In this document: in pieces, positions 33,999-47,100 of the stretch
Layout of the letters: every line of letters starts with the position of its first letter
Numbering within the stretch: position 1 is the stretch's first letter
From: Kitagawia praeruptora
Lineage: Eukaryota; Streptophyta; Magnoliopsida; Apiales; Apiaceae
Reading direction: 5' to 3'
Length of the DNA stretch: 64,000 nt
Assembly: GCA_037693485.1 (NCBI GenBank)
Contig: CM075347.1
Coordinates: 138,664,501 to 138,728,500 of the forward strand
Notes under the pieces: model-generated
What the model was told of the DNA's origin: nothing
What the model saw: only the letters and a program-made list of their open reading frames with translations
Database searches by the model: none
Made by a program: the position numbers and the translations under genes

Positions 33999-36900
33999 TG
34001 TAATATCCGCGAATTTTCGAATATTTTTTTTATACTAGATATTTAAATTTTATTTATGAGCGATGCACTAATATATTTAATTAGCACGTTTTTGGTAAAA
34101 TTTTGAAATTTTAGATATTCGTATGCATGTAAAATTGTATTATATTTATTTTATTATATTTAGTTGGTATTTATTAAAATTAGGAAATTTAGGAAATATA
34201 AGATTTTAATTTTGGATCGAATTTATTTTAGAGAACGCAAATAGAGTCTCGTTTTAATTAACCAGCCGAGGAGAAACGAGTTTATTATTACTGTTTTGTC
34301 ATTAAGCACTAATAGGAGGCAGCTTTCTTAAATCATGGCTTAATTTCCGGAGCACTACTTACCCCATCATGTTTTGTTCCACCACTATATTTTTAATTCC
34401 CACGTTTATTCCTTTTAAATCCACTAAACAGCAATCTTTTTCTTTTCACAAAACGCGTTCCATGATTACTCTTTTCTTAGGTTACATATATTGACTTAAT
34501 CGGCATTATCATTTATTTATAATAGTGAGACCACTCATTTATTTGGCAGAGACATTCAAAGCATAATATACAACTCAAAAACCATATACTACTCTCTTTC
34601 TTTTCCATCAGACTATACTCCCCTTAAATCACAAAATCTCTACCATATTTCCAATTCAAAACCAAATACAAACTGCAGGTAGTTTATTTCTCTTCTTTTA
34701 TCTGTTAATTGCTTTGTCAAAGTCGTATGATTTCTAGTAGGATCGAATTGTGTTGCAGTTGTATTTGTCCACGTGGGTGTTGATTTTGTTCGGTGAGGTG
34801 AGATCGAGAGAGAGCGAACGAGAGGATGAGGGAGGTCGAGAGAGGGATTGTTGTTGTTGTTGGGTGTTGTCGGAGAAGGGGGATTGGGAGAGAGATAGGT
34901 GGAGGAGGTTGAAATTGAGAGAGACGAGATGGAGGAGAGAAAGATATATCGAGAGAGATGGGTGTTGTTGATTGATGGTTGGAATCGGAGAGTGAGTTCG
35001 AGATGAGAGGAAAGGGGGAGTCGAGAGGGACGTGAGCGGAGGGAGATAGAGAAAAGAGAGAGATACAGAGAGAGTAAGAAGAGGGAGAGACGGGGAACCG
35101 GGAGAGATTGAAGGAGATTAGGAGAGATTAAAAAGGAGGAGATGGAAAGGATGGGAGATGGGTTGAACGGGAAGAAATGATGGAGAGATGAGGGGAGGAA
35201 ATGGTCGAGAGATAGGCAGAGAGAGACGGGGAGGGGGTGTCGTGTGGGTTGTGTTCAGAGGAGGCCACCACCGTGGGGGAGGTGTGTGGCAGTAGAGTTG
35301 CAGCGGAGAGAGGGAGAGAGAGAGAGAGGTGGGAGAGAGATTTGCAGAGACAGAGAGGAGAGAGATTCGGAGAGATTAAGGGAGAGAGAGAGAGACCGGC
35401 GAGAGGGAGAGTGATGCAGGGAGGGGGTGGGGGCCACGGTGGGGTGGAGGTGGGGTCCACGTTAAATTTTCATTGAATAAAATAGTATTATATTAACGTA
35501 GCGATAAAATTGTTGAGAATGTTATAATCGGGATTTAACTATTTGGTATATTAATTTTAAACTGGTTATTAATAAACGATTTAATAAAATGGTATTTGAT
35601 TAAATTGGAAAGTTTTTAAAGATTAGAATATTATTGGTGATAAATACTTGCTATAAAAATGGTTTGGTTGATTAATTAATTAAATAGAATTAATTAGTGA
35701 TTTTGGACATAATTTAGAGATTTAGTTATTAGTTGATAAAAATAGAGATTAATTTTGAATAAATGGAGTTAAATATCGTTTTATTTTGGGGAAACTGATA
35801 TTTAATATTCCTGGACTAATTTAATTAATCAGATTGAATTAGATTATTTTAGACTAAAATTTGAATTATTAAAAATTAGCTGAGCAAGGCTCGAGAAAGT
35901 GTAACGTCGGCTTAATATAGTGAGTTTTATTTGATTATATAGAGGAGCAGAGACGTGGAGCAAGTTGGAATATCGCACCGCAGAGCACAGGCAAGTTTAC
36001 TAATTCGTACTCCATCGTTCGGGGTATTTATATATTTTTAAATTCATAAGTATGCTGATTAAGTTTTCAAACGCAAATACTCTATCTAGTCTTTTATATT
36101 GGATTTTATTCATGAAACCTTCATACATATAATTATTATATGAAGTGTTGTATTATTATTCGAGGTGTTGAAATTATTATTCGAGGTGTTGTTATTATTA
36201 TTCTAGATGTTGAAAATATTATACGAGGTGTTGAATTTTATTTCATGAGTTGGTACGGTTATTGAGATACTTCATTCGTATTCGTAGAAGAGATGATAAA
36301 GATATATTTAATAATATTTTCATACTACTGAATCTTTATATTTAAGAGTGGGTTTATATATATTTATATATAAATATGTATATAAAGTAAGTTGTGAATT
36401 ATTGCTTCTAAAAGCAAAAGTGACCGGAGTAACGCACCGGCCCATGAGGAGTTTAGGGTGTGTTCGAGACGTCGGCTCATCCTTCTATCGATAGAAAACG
36501 AGGCGGGATAATGGATTGATCATCCATTACTTGAGGAGGCGTTTGAGGAGAAATCCAATTATTGATACCCTAACTGTTAACCGATGCCTTTGTGGTTCTG
36601 TTAATAGGATAGGGTGTTGATCTGAGGAGTTGTTAAATTTTATTCATTCAAATCAACTGAGCAGTTCTGAGGAGTTATTGAATTATATAAGTGGTATTTT
36701 GAGAAGTTGTTGAGATATATTTATTACTTCATTTGAGTAGTATTTCGAGATTTATAAAAAGTTCCGAGTTGACTTCTTTTCAAAAGTATATATATTATAG
36801 AGTGGTAAAAACATATTTTGAGTAAGTTGTTGTTATTGTATATGTTATATATATGTTATATATATATATATATATTATATACTTGCTGGGCATTCTTTGG

Positions 36901-37285
36901 CTCATTCTTGCTATTTAAATATTATTAATCAGAGGCTTCTAGAGACGGCACTAGCATGGCGAACCATGGCAAAGGGAAGGGGAAGGGCTATTAATTCAAC
37001 ACATTAGCCTTATAGTATCGAAGGAGGGTACAAGCTGGGAAGAAGTTGTTTAATGCTTTATTATCTACTATTTTGAAGTTGTAATAATATTTCAGAGATT
37101 CTGGGAGGTGAACTTGTGTTGTAATAACTTTTGAATTATTGAGTGCTTGTTCTAAGACTATAACCGTGGAGTAAAATATGGAGTTGTTATGAATATTGTT
37201 GTAGATTATATTATGAGCAGGTGATTGAATATTCCGCAAGAGGTGTAATGACCTGGATTCCTGTAAGGGATTTGGGGGTGTTACA
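33999..37285 (+). repeat. LTR 1 of the tandem gag element
   Basis: The 3287-bp LTR contains a GA-rich purine tract of about 650 bp (34800-35450). By eye it has the most private differences of the three LTRs, for example GTCATTAAG against GTCGTTAAG and AACCATGGCA against AACCGTGGCA. Open frames inside the purine tract are low-complexity artefacts. Confidence 0.9.
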
Positions 37286-37289
37286 GTAA

Positions 37290-37300
37290 TGGTATCAGAG
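37290..37300 (+). promoter_or_regulatory. primer-binding site, internal region 1
   Basis: TGGTATCAGAG, four bases after the LTR end, is the standard plant site complementary to initiator tRNA-Met. The same site occurs at 42387-42397. Confidence 0.85.
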
Positions 37301-37672
37301 ATGTAGGTTATAAACCTTAGAACGAGAGTAGAGGAAGTGATAGTTATATAAGAGAGAGTTTAAAAGCCAAGGAATCGATAGGTATATATATAGTAGGATC
37401 TCAAGGAATAGTTAGGGTGGAGGCAGGACGACCAATACCGATAGTAGAATCATTTGGGACAAGAAAAGCGCATTTCCATGATTTATTTATAAAGTTTTAA
37501 AATTTTTAAGTATATAGAGGTATGTGTACGTAAATATATATATATATATATGGATGCATACATATATATGTATATATACGCATATGTACATATATATACT
37601 GTTTTGTTTTCATAATAAATATTTCATGGATATGCAATTTTATTGAACGAAATGATTTTTATTTTTTAGAAA

Positions 37673-38893
37673 ATGCCGCCAAGGAGAAACGGAGCTAACT
37701 CCAGAGAAGGTGAGGCTTCTACCGGGGGGAATAACAACCAGAACAATCAAGGACTTAACCAACTCGTAGATTTGTTGAGGCAAACCATAGACCGTGGCCA
37801 TCAGGGTAATATGACCAATGTGGGGAACCAAACTGCAGCAACTTTTAAGGCTTTTAAGTCAATTCAACCACCTGAGTTTAAGGGGTTTGGTGAACCAGTC
37901 GAGGCAAGATCATGGCTGAAAGAGATGGAGAAATCCTTTAAGATTATAGGAGTAGAAGAGGGGCAGAAGACGATCTTTGCCACCTATTTGCTGAAGGAAG
38001 AAGCGAATTATTGGTGGGAGTCTAAGGAAGCAATGGAACCTGCAGGGATAGTAACCTGGGAAAGGTTCACTGAATTGTTTTTGGAGAAGTATTTTCCTGA
38101 GCATATGGAAAGCAAGATGGAGATAAAGTTCTTGGAGCTAAAGCAGAATAATAGGACAGTTGCTGAGTATGAAAAGGAGTTTACCGAGTTATCTAGGTTT
38201 GTGCCACATTTCGTAGATACTGATAAGAAGAAGGCGAGAAGGTTTCAATATGGACTGAAACCATGGATACAAACTAGGGTGGCTGCTTTTGAGCTTACTG
38301 AGTATGTTAAAGTGGTGAATAAGGCGGAAATAATAGAAGCGGGAAGTAATTTTGATCCAAAGGATAATGAAGGAAAGAAAAGAAAACCGGAGAGTTGGGG
38401 AGGATATCCGATTAGTGGGTCATTTCAGAACCAAAATGGTAGGAGGCCCGGGTTTCAGTCTGCAAGATTTGGGGGATTTAACCAAGCAGAAAGTGCGGGT
38501 AGTGTACAAGTAGGAAATCAAGGAAATGAGAGTCAGTTCAAGCAGCCGAGACCACCGCTGCCAGACTGTGAGGTGTGTGGAAAGAAGCATCGTGGAGTAT
38601 GTGCACAAGGTAGGTGTCATAATTGTGGTCAAGAGGGGCATCAACAGGTGAATTGTCCCAGGAAGGGAGTAGTCTGCTACAGATGTGGAAAGGAGGGTCA
38701 CATCTCTAGAGACTGTAAAGTATCAGCAATGGGAACCGCGGCATCACGACAAAGCAGTGGGGCTAATAGCAACAAATCAACCGCTAGGATTTTCAATATG
38801 ACAGTGGCCGATGGTATGAGAGAGATGGACGAGATAGCAGGTACATGTTTATTTAATATTATAAATACGTATATAAATGATAAGCTAGTATAA
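37673..38893 (+). CDS. gag polyprotein of tandem gag element, copy 1
   Basis: The 406-residue frame has a Gly/Asn-rich N-terminus, the retrotransposon gag core (ARSWLKEMEKSFKIIG, ATYLLKEEANYWWESK, FLELKQNNRTVAEYEKEF, about residues 80-200) and two CCHC knuckles (CHNCGQEGHQQVNC, CYRCGKEGHISRDC, about residues 315-350). This layout fits a Ty3/gypsy chromovirus such as Tekay. The frame enters the linker before protease (ARIFNMTVADGMREMDEIAGT) and then ends in unrelated residues. Pol has been deleted from the start of protease on. The gag itself is intact, so it could supply or compete for capsid protein. Confidence 0.92.
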   Translation: MPPRRNGANSREGEASTGGNNNQNNQGLNQLVDLLRQTIDRGHQGNMTNVGNQTAATFKAFKSIQPPEFKGFGEPVEARSWLKEMEKSFKIIGVEEGQKTIFATYLLKEEANYWWESKEAMEPAGIVTWERFTELFLEKYFPEHMESKMEIKFLELKQNNRTVAEYEKEFTELSRFVPHFVDTDKKKARRFQYGLKPWIQTRVAAFELTEYVKVVNKAEIIEAGSNFDPKDNEGKKRKPESWGGYPISGSFQNQNGRRPGFQSARFGGFNQAESAGSVQVGNQGNESQFKQPRPPLPDCEVCGKKHRGVCAQGRCHNCGQEGHQQVNCPRKGVVCYRCGKEGHISRDCKVSAMGTAASRQSSGANSNKSTARIFNMTVADGMREMDEIAGTCLFNIINTYINDKLV

Positions 38894-39090
38894 AAATAGA
38901 GGTGTATTAAATAATGGAAGAGGAGTATAGGAGATGGAATAAATGGTATAGCATGAGAACTTACAATCAAGATATGGGAGTATAAAACTGATATTGATGA
39001 GAATATATCGGAGAGTAGAGTACGAAATAAGCAACCTTAGTTATTGCCTACCTTGATTCCGAGGACGGAATCCTTTTAAGGAGGGAAGAC

Positions 39091-41947
39091 TGTAATATCC
39101 GCGAATTTTCGAATATTTTTTTTATACTAGATATTTAAATTTTATTTATGAGCGATGCACTAATATATTTAATTAGCACGTTTTTGGTAAAATTTTGAAA
39201 TTTTAGATATTCGTATGCATGTAAAATTGTATTATATTTATTTTATTATATTTAGTTGGTATTTATTAAAATTAGGAAATTTAGGAAATATAAGATTTTA
39301 ATTTTGGATCGAATTTATTTTAGAGAACGCAAATAGAGTCTCGTTTTAATTAACCAGCCGAGGAGAAACGAGTTTATTATTACTGTTTTGTCGTTAAGCA
39401 CTAATAGGAGGCAGCTTTCTTAAATCATGGCTTAATTTCCGGAGCACTACTTACCCCATCATGTTTTGTTCCACCACTATATTTTTAATTCCCACGTTTA
39501 TTCCTTTTAAATCCACTAAACAGCAATCTTTTTCTTTTCACAAAACGCGTTCCATGATTACTCTTTTCTTAGGTTACATATATTGACTTAATCGGCATTA
39601 TCATTTATTTATAATAGTGAGACCACTCATTTATTTGGCAGAGACATTCAAAGCATAATATACAACTCAAAAACCGTATACTACTCTCTTTCTTTTCCAT
39701 CAGACTATACTCCCCTTAAATCACAAAATCTCTACCATATTTCCAATTCAAAACCAAATACAAACTGCAGGTAGTTTATTCTCTTCTTTTATCTGTTAAT
39801 TGCTTTGTCAAAGTCGTATGATTTCTAGTAGGATCGAATTGTGTTGCAGTTGTATTTGTCCGCGTGGGTGTTGATTTTGTTCGGTGAGGTGAGATCGAGA
39901 GAGAGCGAACGAGAGGATGAGGGAGGTCGAGAGAGGGATTGTTGTTGTTGTTGGGTGTTGTCGGAGAAGGGGGATTGGGAGAGAGATAGGTGGAGGAGGT
40001 TGAAATTGAGAGAGACGAGATGGAGGAGAGAAAGATATATCGAGAGAGATGGGTGTTGTTGATTGATGGTTGGAATCGGAGAGTGAGTTCGAGATGAGAG
40101 GAAAGGGGGAGTCGAGAGGGACGTGAGCGGAGGGAGATAGAGAAAAGAGAGAGATACAGAGAGAGTAAGAAGAGGGAGAGACGGGGAACCAGGAGAGATT
40201 GAAGGAGATTAGGAGAGATTAAAAAGGAGGAGATGGAAAGGATGAGAGATGGGTTGAACGGGAAGAAATGATGGAGAGATGAGGGGAGGAAAAGGTCGAG
40301 AGATAGGCAGAGAGAGACGGGGAGGGGGTGTCGTGTGGGTTGTGTTCAGAGGAGGCCACCACCGTGGGGGAGGTGTGTGGCAGTAGAGTTGCAGCGGAGA
40401 GAGGGAGAGAGAGAGAGAGGTGGGAGAGAGATTTGCAGAGACAGAGAGGAGAGAGATTCGGAGAGATTGAGGGAGAGAGAGAGAGACCGGCGAGAGGAAG
40501 AGTGATGCAGGGAGGGGGTGGGGGCCACGGTGGGGTGGAGGTAGGGTCCACGTTAAATTTTCATTGAATAAAATAGTATTATATTAACGTAGCGATAAAA
40601 TTGTTGAGAATGTTATAATCGGGATTTAACTATTTGGTATATTAATTTTAAACTGGTTATTAATAAACGATTTAATAAAATGGTATTTGATTAAATTTGA
40701 AAGTTTTTAAAGATTAGAATATTATTGGTGATAAATACTTGCTATAAAAATGGGTTGGTTGATTAATTAATTAAATAGAATTAATTAGTGATTTTGGACA
40801 TAATTTAGAGATTTAGTTATTAGTTGATAAAAATAGAGATTAATTTTGAATAAATGGAGTTAAATATCGTTTTATTTTGGGGAAACTGATATTTAATATT
40901 CCTGGACTAATTTAATTAATCAGATTGAATTAGATTATTTTAGACTAAAATTTGAATTATTAAAAATTAGCTGAGCAAGGCTCGAGAAAGTGTAACGTCG
41001 GCTTAATATAGTGAGTTTTATTTGATTATATAGAGGAGCAGAGACGTGGAGCAAGTTGGAATATCGCACCGCAGAGCACAGGCAAGTTTACTAATTCGTA
41101 CTCCATCGTTCGGGGTATTTATATATTTTTAAATTCATAAGTATGCTGATTAAGTTTTCAAACGCAAATACTCTATCTAGTCTTTTATATTGGATTTTAT
41201 TCATGAAACCTTCATACATATAATTATTATATGAAGTGTTGTATTATTATTCGAGGTGTTGAAATTATTATTCGAGGTGTTGTTATTATTATTCTAGATG
41301 TTGAAAATATTATACGAGGTGTTGAAATTTATTTCATGAGTTGGTACGGTTATTGAGATACTTCATTCGTATTCGTAGAAGAGATGATAAAGATATATTT
41401 AATAATATTTTCATACTACTGAATCTTTATATTTAAGAGTGGGTTTATATATATTTATATATAAATATGTATATAAAGTAAGTTGTGAATTATTGCTTCT
41501 AAAAGCAAAAGTGACCGGAGTAACGCACCGGCCCATGAGGAGTTTAGGGTGTGTTCGAGACGTCGGCTCATCCTTCTATCGATAGAAAACGAGGCGGGAT
41601 AATGGATTGATCATCCATTACTTGAGGAGGCGTTTGAGGAGAAATCCAATTATTGATACCCTAACTGTTAACCGATGCCTTTGTGGTTCTGTTAATAGGA
41701 TAGGGTGTTGATCTGAGGAGTTGTTAAATTTTATTCATTCAAATCAACTGAGCAGTTCTGAGGAGTTATTGAATTATATAAGTGGTATTTTGAGAAGTTG
41801 TTGAGATATATTTATTACTTCATTTGAGTAGTATTTCGAGATTTATAAAAAGTTCCGAGTTGACTTCTTTTCAAAAGTATATATATTATAGAGTGGTAAA
41901 AACATATTTTGAGTAAGTTGTTGTTATTGTATATGTTATATATATGT

Positions 41948-41978
<31 letters not shown>

Positions 41979-42382
41979 CTTGCTGGGCATTCTTTGGCTC
42001 ATTCTTGCTATTTAAATATTATTAATCAGAGGCTTCTAGAGACGGCACTAGCATGGCGAACCGTGGCAAAGGGAAGGGGAAGGGCTATTAATTCAACACA
42101 TTAGCCTTATAGTATCGAAGGAGGGTACAAGCTGGGAAGAAGTTGTTTAATGCTTTATTATCTACTATTTTGAAGTTGTAATAATATTTCAGAGATTCTG
42201 GGAGGTGAACTTGTGTTGTAATAACTTTTGAATTATTGAGTGCTTGTTCTAAGACTATAACCGTGGAGTAAAATATGGAGTTGTTATGAATATTGTTGTA
42301 GATTATATTATGAGCAGGTGATTGAATATTCCGCAAGAGGTGTAATGACCTGGATTCCTGTAAGGGATTTGGGGGTGTTACA
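39091..42382 (+). repeat. LTR 2 (shared middle LTR)
   Basis: The 3292-bp LTR follows the polypurine-like AAGGAGGGAAGAC (39078-39090) and serves as 3' LTR of unit 1 and 5' LTR of unit 2. By eye it resembles LTR 3 more than LTR 1 (about five differences against about fourteen). Confidence 0.9.
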
Positions 42383-42769
42383 GTAATGGTATCAGAGATG
42401 TAGGTTATAAACCTTAGAACGAGAGTAGAGGAAGTGATAGTTATATAAAAGAGAGTTTAAAAGCCAAGGAATCGATAGGTATATATATAGTAGGATCTCA
42501 AGGAATAGTTAGGGTGGAGGCAGGACGACCAATACCGATAGTAGAATCATTTGGGACAAGAAAAGCGCATTTCCATGATTTATTTATAAAGTTTTAAAAT
42601 TTTTAAGTATATAGAGGTATGTGTACGTAAATATATATATATATATATGGATGCATACATATATATGTATATATACGCATATGTACATATATATACTGTT
42701 TTGTTTTCATAATAAATATTTCATGGATATGCAATTTTATTGAACGAAATGATTTTTATTTTTTAGAAA

Positions 42770-43990
42770 ATGCCGCCAAGGAGAAACGGAGCTAACTCCA
42801 GAGAAGGTGAGGCTTCTACCGGTGGGAATAACAACCAGAACAATCAAGGACTTAACCAACTCGTAGATTTGTTGAGGCAAACCATAGACCGTGGCCATCA
42901 GGGTAATATGACCAATGTGGGGAACCAAACTGCAGCAGCTTTTAAGGCTTTTAAGTCAATTCAACCACCTGAGTTTAAGGGGTTTGGTGAACCAGTCGAG
43001 GCAAGATCATGGCTGAAAGAGATGGAGAAATCCTTTAAGATTATAGGAGTAGAAGAGGGGCAGAAGACGATCTTTGCCACCTATTTGCTGAAGGAAGAAG
43101 CGAATTATTGGTGGGAGTCTAAGGAAGCAATGGAACCTGCAGGGATAGTAACCTGGGAAAGGTTCACTGAATTGTTTTTGGAGAAGTATTTTCCTGAGCA
43201 TATGGAAAGCAAGATGGAGATAAAGTTCTTGGAGCTAAAGCAGAATAATAGGACAGTTGCTGAGTATGAAAAGGAGTTTACCGAGTTATCTAGGTTTGTG
43301 CCACATTTCGTAGATACTGATAAGAAGAAGGCGAGAAGGTTTCAATATGGACTGAAACCATGGATACAAACTAGGGTGGCTGCTTTTGAGCTTACTGAGT
43401 ATGTTAAAGTGGTGAATAAGGCGGAAATAATAGAAGCGGGAAGTAATTTTGATCCAAAGGATAATGAAGGAAAGAAAAGAAAACCGGAGAGTTGGGGAGG
43501 ATATCCGATTAGTGGGTCATTTCAGAACCAAAATGGTAGGAGGCCCGGGTTTCAGTCTGCAAGATTTGGGGGATTTAACCAAGCAGAAAGTGCGGGTAGT
43601 GTACAAGTAGGAAATCAAGGAAATGAGAGTCAGTTCAAGCAGCCGAGACCACCGCTGCCAGACTGTGAGGTGTGTGGAAAGAAGCATCGTGGAGTATGTG
43701 CACAAGGTAGGTGTCATAATTGTGGTCAAGAGGGGCATCAACAGGTGAATTGTCCCAGGAAGGGAGTAGTCTGCTACAGATGTGGAAAGGAGGGTCACAT
43801 CTCTAGAGACTGTAAAGTATCAGCAATGGGAACCGCGGCATCACGACAAAGCAGTGGGGCTAATAGCAACAAATCAACCGCTAGGATTTTCAATATGACA
43901 GTGGCCGATGGTATGAGAGAGATGGACGAGATAGCAGGTACATGTTTATTTAATATTATAAATACGTATATAAATGATAAGCTAGTATAA
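42770..43990 (+). CDS. gag polyprotein of tandem gag element, copy 2
   Basis: Also 406 residues and nearly identical to copy 1. The visible protein change is Ala for Thr in NQTAAAFKAF; a few silent or non-coding changes also occur (ACCGGTGGG against ACCGGGGGG). The domain layout and the abrupt end at the protease boundary are the same, so the pol deletion predates the tandem duplication. Confidence 0.92.
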   Translation: MPPRRNGANSREGEASTGGNNNQNNQGLNQLVDLLRQTIDRGHQGNMTNVGNQTAAAFKAFKSIQPPEFKGFGEPVEARSWLKEMEKSFKIIGVEEGQKTIFATYLLKEEANYWWESKEAMEPAGIVTWERFTELFLEKYFPEHMESKMEIKFLELKQNNRTVAEYEKEFTELSRFVPHFVDTDKKKARRFQYGLKPWIQTRVAAFELTEYVKVVNKAEIIEAGSNFDPKDNEGKKRKPESWGGYPISGSFQNQNGRRPGFQSARFGGFNQAESAGSVQVGNQGNESQFKQPRPPLPDCEVCGKKHRGVCAQGRCHNCGQEGHQQVNCPRKGVVCYRCGKEGHISRDCKVSAMGTAASRQSSGANSNKSTARIFNMTVADGMREMDEIAGTCLFNIINTYINDKLV

Positions 43991-44187
43991 AAATAGAGGT
44001 GTATTAAATAATGGAAGAGGAGTATCGGAGATGGAATAAATGGTATAGCATGAGAACTTACAATCAAGATATGGGAGTATAAAACTGATATTGATGAGAA
44101 TATATCGGAGAGTAGAGTACGAAATAAGCAACCTTAGTTATTGCCTACCTTGATTCCGAGGACGAAATCCTTTTAAGGAGGGAAGAC

Positions 44188-47100
44188 TGTAATATCCGCG
44201 AATTTTCGAATATTTTTTTTATACTAGATATTTAAATTTTATTTATGAGCGATGCACTAATATATTTAATTAGCACGTTTTTGGTAAAATTTTGAAATTT
44301 TAGATATTCGTATGCATGTAAAATTGTATTATATTTATTTTATTATATTTAGTTGGTATTTATTAAAATTAGGAAATTTAGGAAATATAAGATTTTAATT
44401 TTGGATCGAATTTATTTTAGAGAACGCAAATAGAGTCTCGTTTTAATTAACCAGCCGAGGAGAAACGAGTTTATTATTACTGTTTTGTCGTTAAGCACTA
44501 ATAGGAGGCAGCTTTCTTAAATCATGGCTTAATTTCCGGAGCACTACTTACCCCATCATGTTTTGTTCCACCACTATATTTTTAATTCCCACGTTTATTC
44601 CTTTTAAATCCACTAAACAGCAATCTTTTTCTTTTCACAAAACGCGTTCCATGATTACTCTTTTCTTAGGTTACATATATTGACTTAATCGGCATTATCA
44701 TTTATTTATAATAGTGAGACCACTCATTTATTTGGCAGAGACATTCAAAGCATAATATACAACTCAAAAACCATATACTACTCTCTTTCTTTTCCATCAG
44801 ACTATACTCCCCTTAAATCACAAAATCTCTACCATATTTCCAATTCAAAACCAAATACAAACTGCAGGTAGTTTATTTCTCTTCTTTTATCTGTTAATTG
44901 CTTTGTCAAAGTCGTATGATTTCTAGTAGGATCGAATTGTGTTGCAGTTGTATTTGTCCGCGTGGGTGTTGATTTTGTTCGGTGAGGTGAGATCGAGAGA
45001 GAGCGAACGAGAGGATGAGGGAGGTCGAGAGAGGGATTGTTGTTGTTGTTGGGTGTTGTCGGAGAAGGGGGATTGGGAGAGAGATAGGTGGAGGAGGTTG
45101 AAATTGAGAGAGACGAGATGGAGGAGAGAAAGATATATCGAGAGAGATGGGTGTTGTTGATTGATGGTTGGAATCGGAGAGTGAGTTCGAGATGAGAGGA
45201 AAGGGGGAGTCGAGAGGGACGTGAGCGGAGGGAGATAGAGAAAAGAGAGAGATACAGAGAGAGTAAGAAGAGGGAGAGACGGGGAACCAGGAGAGATTGA
45301 AGGAGATTAGGAGAGATTAAAAAGGAGGAGATGGAAAGGATGAGAGATGGGTTGAACGGGAAGAAATGATGGAGAGATGAGGGGAGGAAAAGGTCGAGAG
45401 ATAGGCAGAGAGAGACGGGGAGGGGGTGTCGTGTGGGTTGTGTTCAGAGGAGGCCACCACCGTGGGGGAGGTGTGTGGCAGTAGAGTTGCAGCGGAGAGA
45501 GGGAGAGAGAGAGAGAGGTGGGAGAGAGATTTGCAGAGACAGAGAGGAGAGAGATTCGGAGAGATTGAGGGAGAGAGAGAGAGACCGGCGAGAGGGAGAG
45601 TGATGCAGGGAGGGGGTGGGGGCCACGGTGGGGTGGAGGTAGGGTCCACGTTAAATTTTCATTGAATAAAATAGTATTATATTAACGTAGCGATAAAATT
45701 GTTGAGAATGTTATAATCGGGATTTAACTATTTGGTATATTAATTTTAAACTGGTTATTAATAAACGATTTAATAAAATGGTATTTGATTAAATTTGAAA
45801 GTTTTTAAAGATTAGAATATTATTGGTGATAAATACTTGCTATAAAAATGGTTTGGTTGATTAATTAATTAAATAGAATTAATTAGTGATTTTGGACATA
45901 ATTTAGAGATTTAGTTATTAGTTGATAAAAATAGAGATTAATTTTGAATAAATGGAGTTAAATATCGTTTTATTTTGGGGAAACTGATATTTAATATTCC
46001 TGGACTAATTTAATTAATCAGATTGAATTAGATTATTTTAGACTAAAATTTGAATTATTAAAAATTAGCTGAGCAAGGCTCGAGAAAGTGTAACGTCGGC
46101 TTAATATAGTGAGTTTTATTTGATTATATAGAGGAGCAGAGACGTGGAGCAAGTTGGAATATCGCACCGCAGAGCACAGGCAAGTTTACTAATTCGTACT
46201 CCATCGTTCGGGGTATTTATATATTTTTAAATTCATAAGTATGCTGATTAAGTTTTCAAACGCAAATACTCTATCTAGTCTTTTATATTGGATTTTATTC
46301 ATGAAACCTTCATACATATAATTATTATATGAAGTGTTGTATTATTATTCGAGGTGTTGAAATTATTATTCGAGGTGTTGTTATTATTATTCTAGATGTT
46401 GAAAATATTATACGAGGTGTTGAAATTTATTTCATGAGTTGGTACGGTTATTGAGATACTTCATTCGTATTCGTAGAAGAGATGATAAAGATATATTTAA
46501 TAATATTTTCATACTACTGAATCTTTATATTTAAGAGTGGGTTTATATATATTTATATATAAATATGTATATAAAGTAAGTTGTGAATTATTGCTTCTAA
46601 AAGCAAAAGTGACCGGAGTAACGCACCGGCCCATGAGGAGTTTAGGGTGTGTTCGAGACGTCGGCTCATCCTTCTATCGATAGAAAACGAGGCGGGATAA
46701 TGGATTGATCATCCATTACTTGAGGAGGCGTTTGAGGAGAAATCCAATTATTGATACCCTAACTGTTAACCGATGCCTTTGTGGTTCTGTTAATAGGATA
46801 GGGTGTTGATCTGAGGAGTTGTTAAATTTTATTCATTCAAATCAACTGAGCAGTTCTGAGGAGTTATTGAATTATATAAGTGGTATTTTGAGAAGTTGTT
46901 GAGATATATTTATTACTTCATTTGAGTAGTATTTCGAGATTTATAAAAAGTTCCGAGTTGACTTCTTTTCAAAAGTATATATATTATAGAGTGGTAAAAA
47001 CATATTTTGAGTAAGTTGTTGTTATTGTATATGTTATATATATGTTATATATATATATATATATATATTATATACTTGCTGGGCATTCTTTGGCTCATTC

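Noticed and set aside
34750..35476. Arg/Glu/Ser-rich frames in the LTRs (also at 39841-40567 and 44939-45665)
   Set aside because: They are products of the GA-rich purine tract, appear on both strands and have no domain.
38420..38701. minus-strand frames opposite gag (and the same at 43517-43798)
   Set aside because: Antisense shadows of the gag frame.
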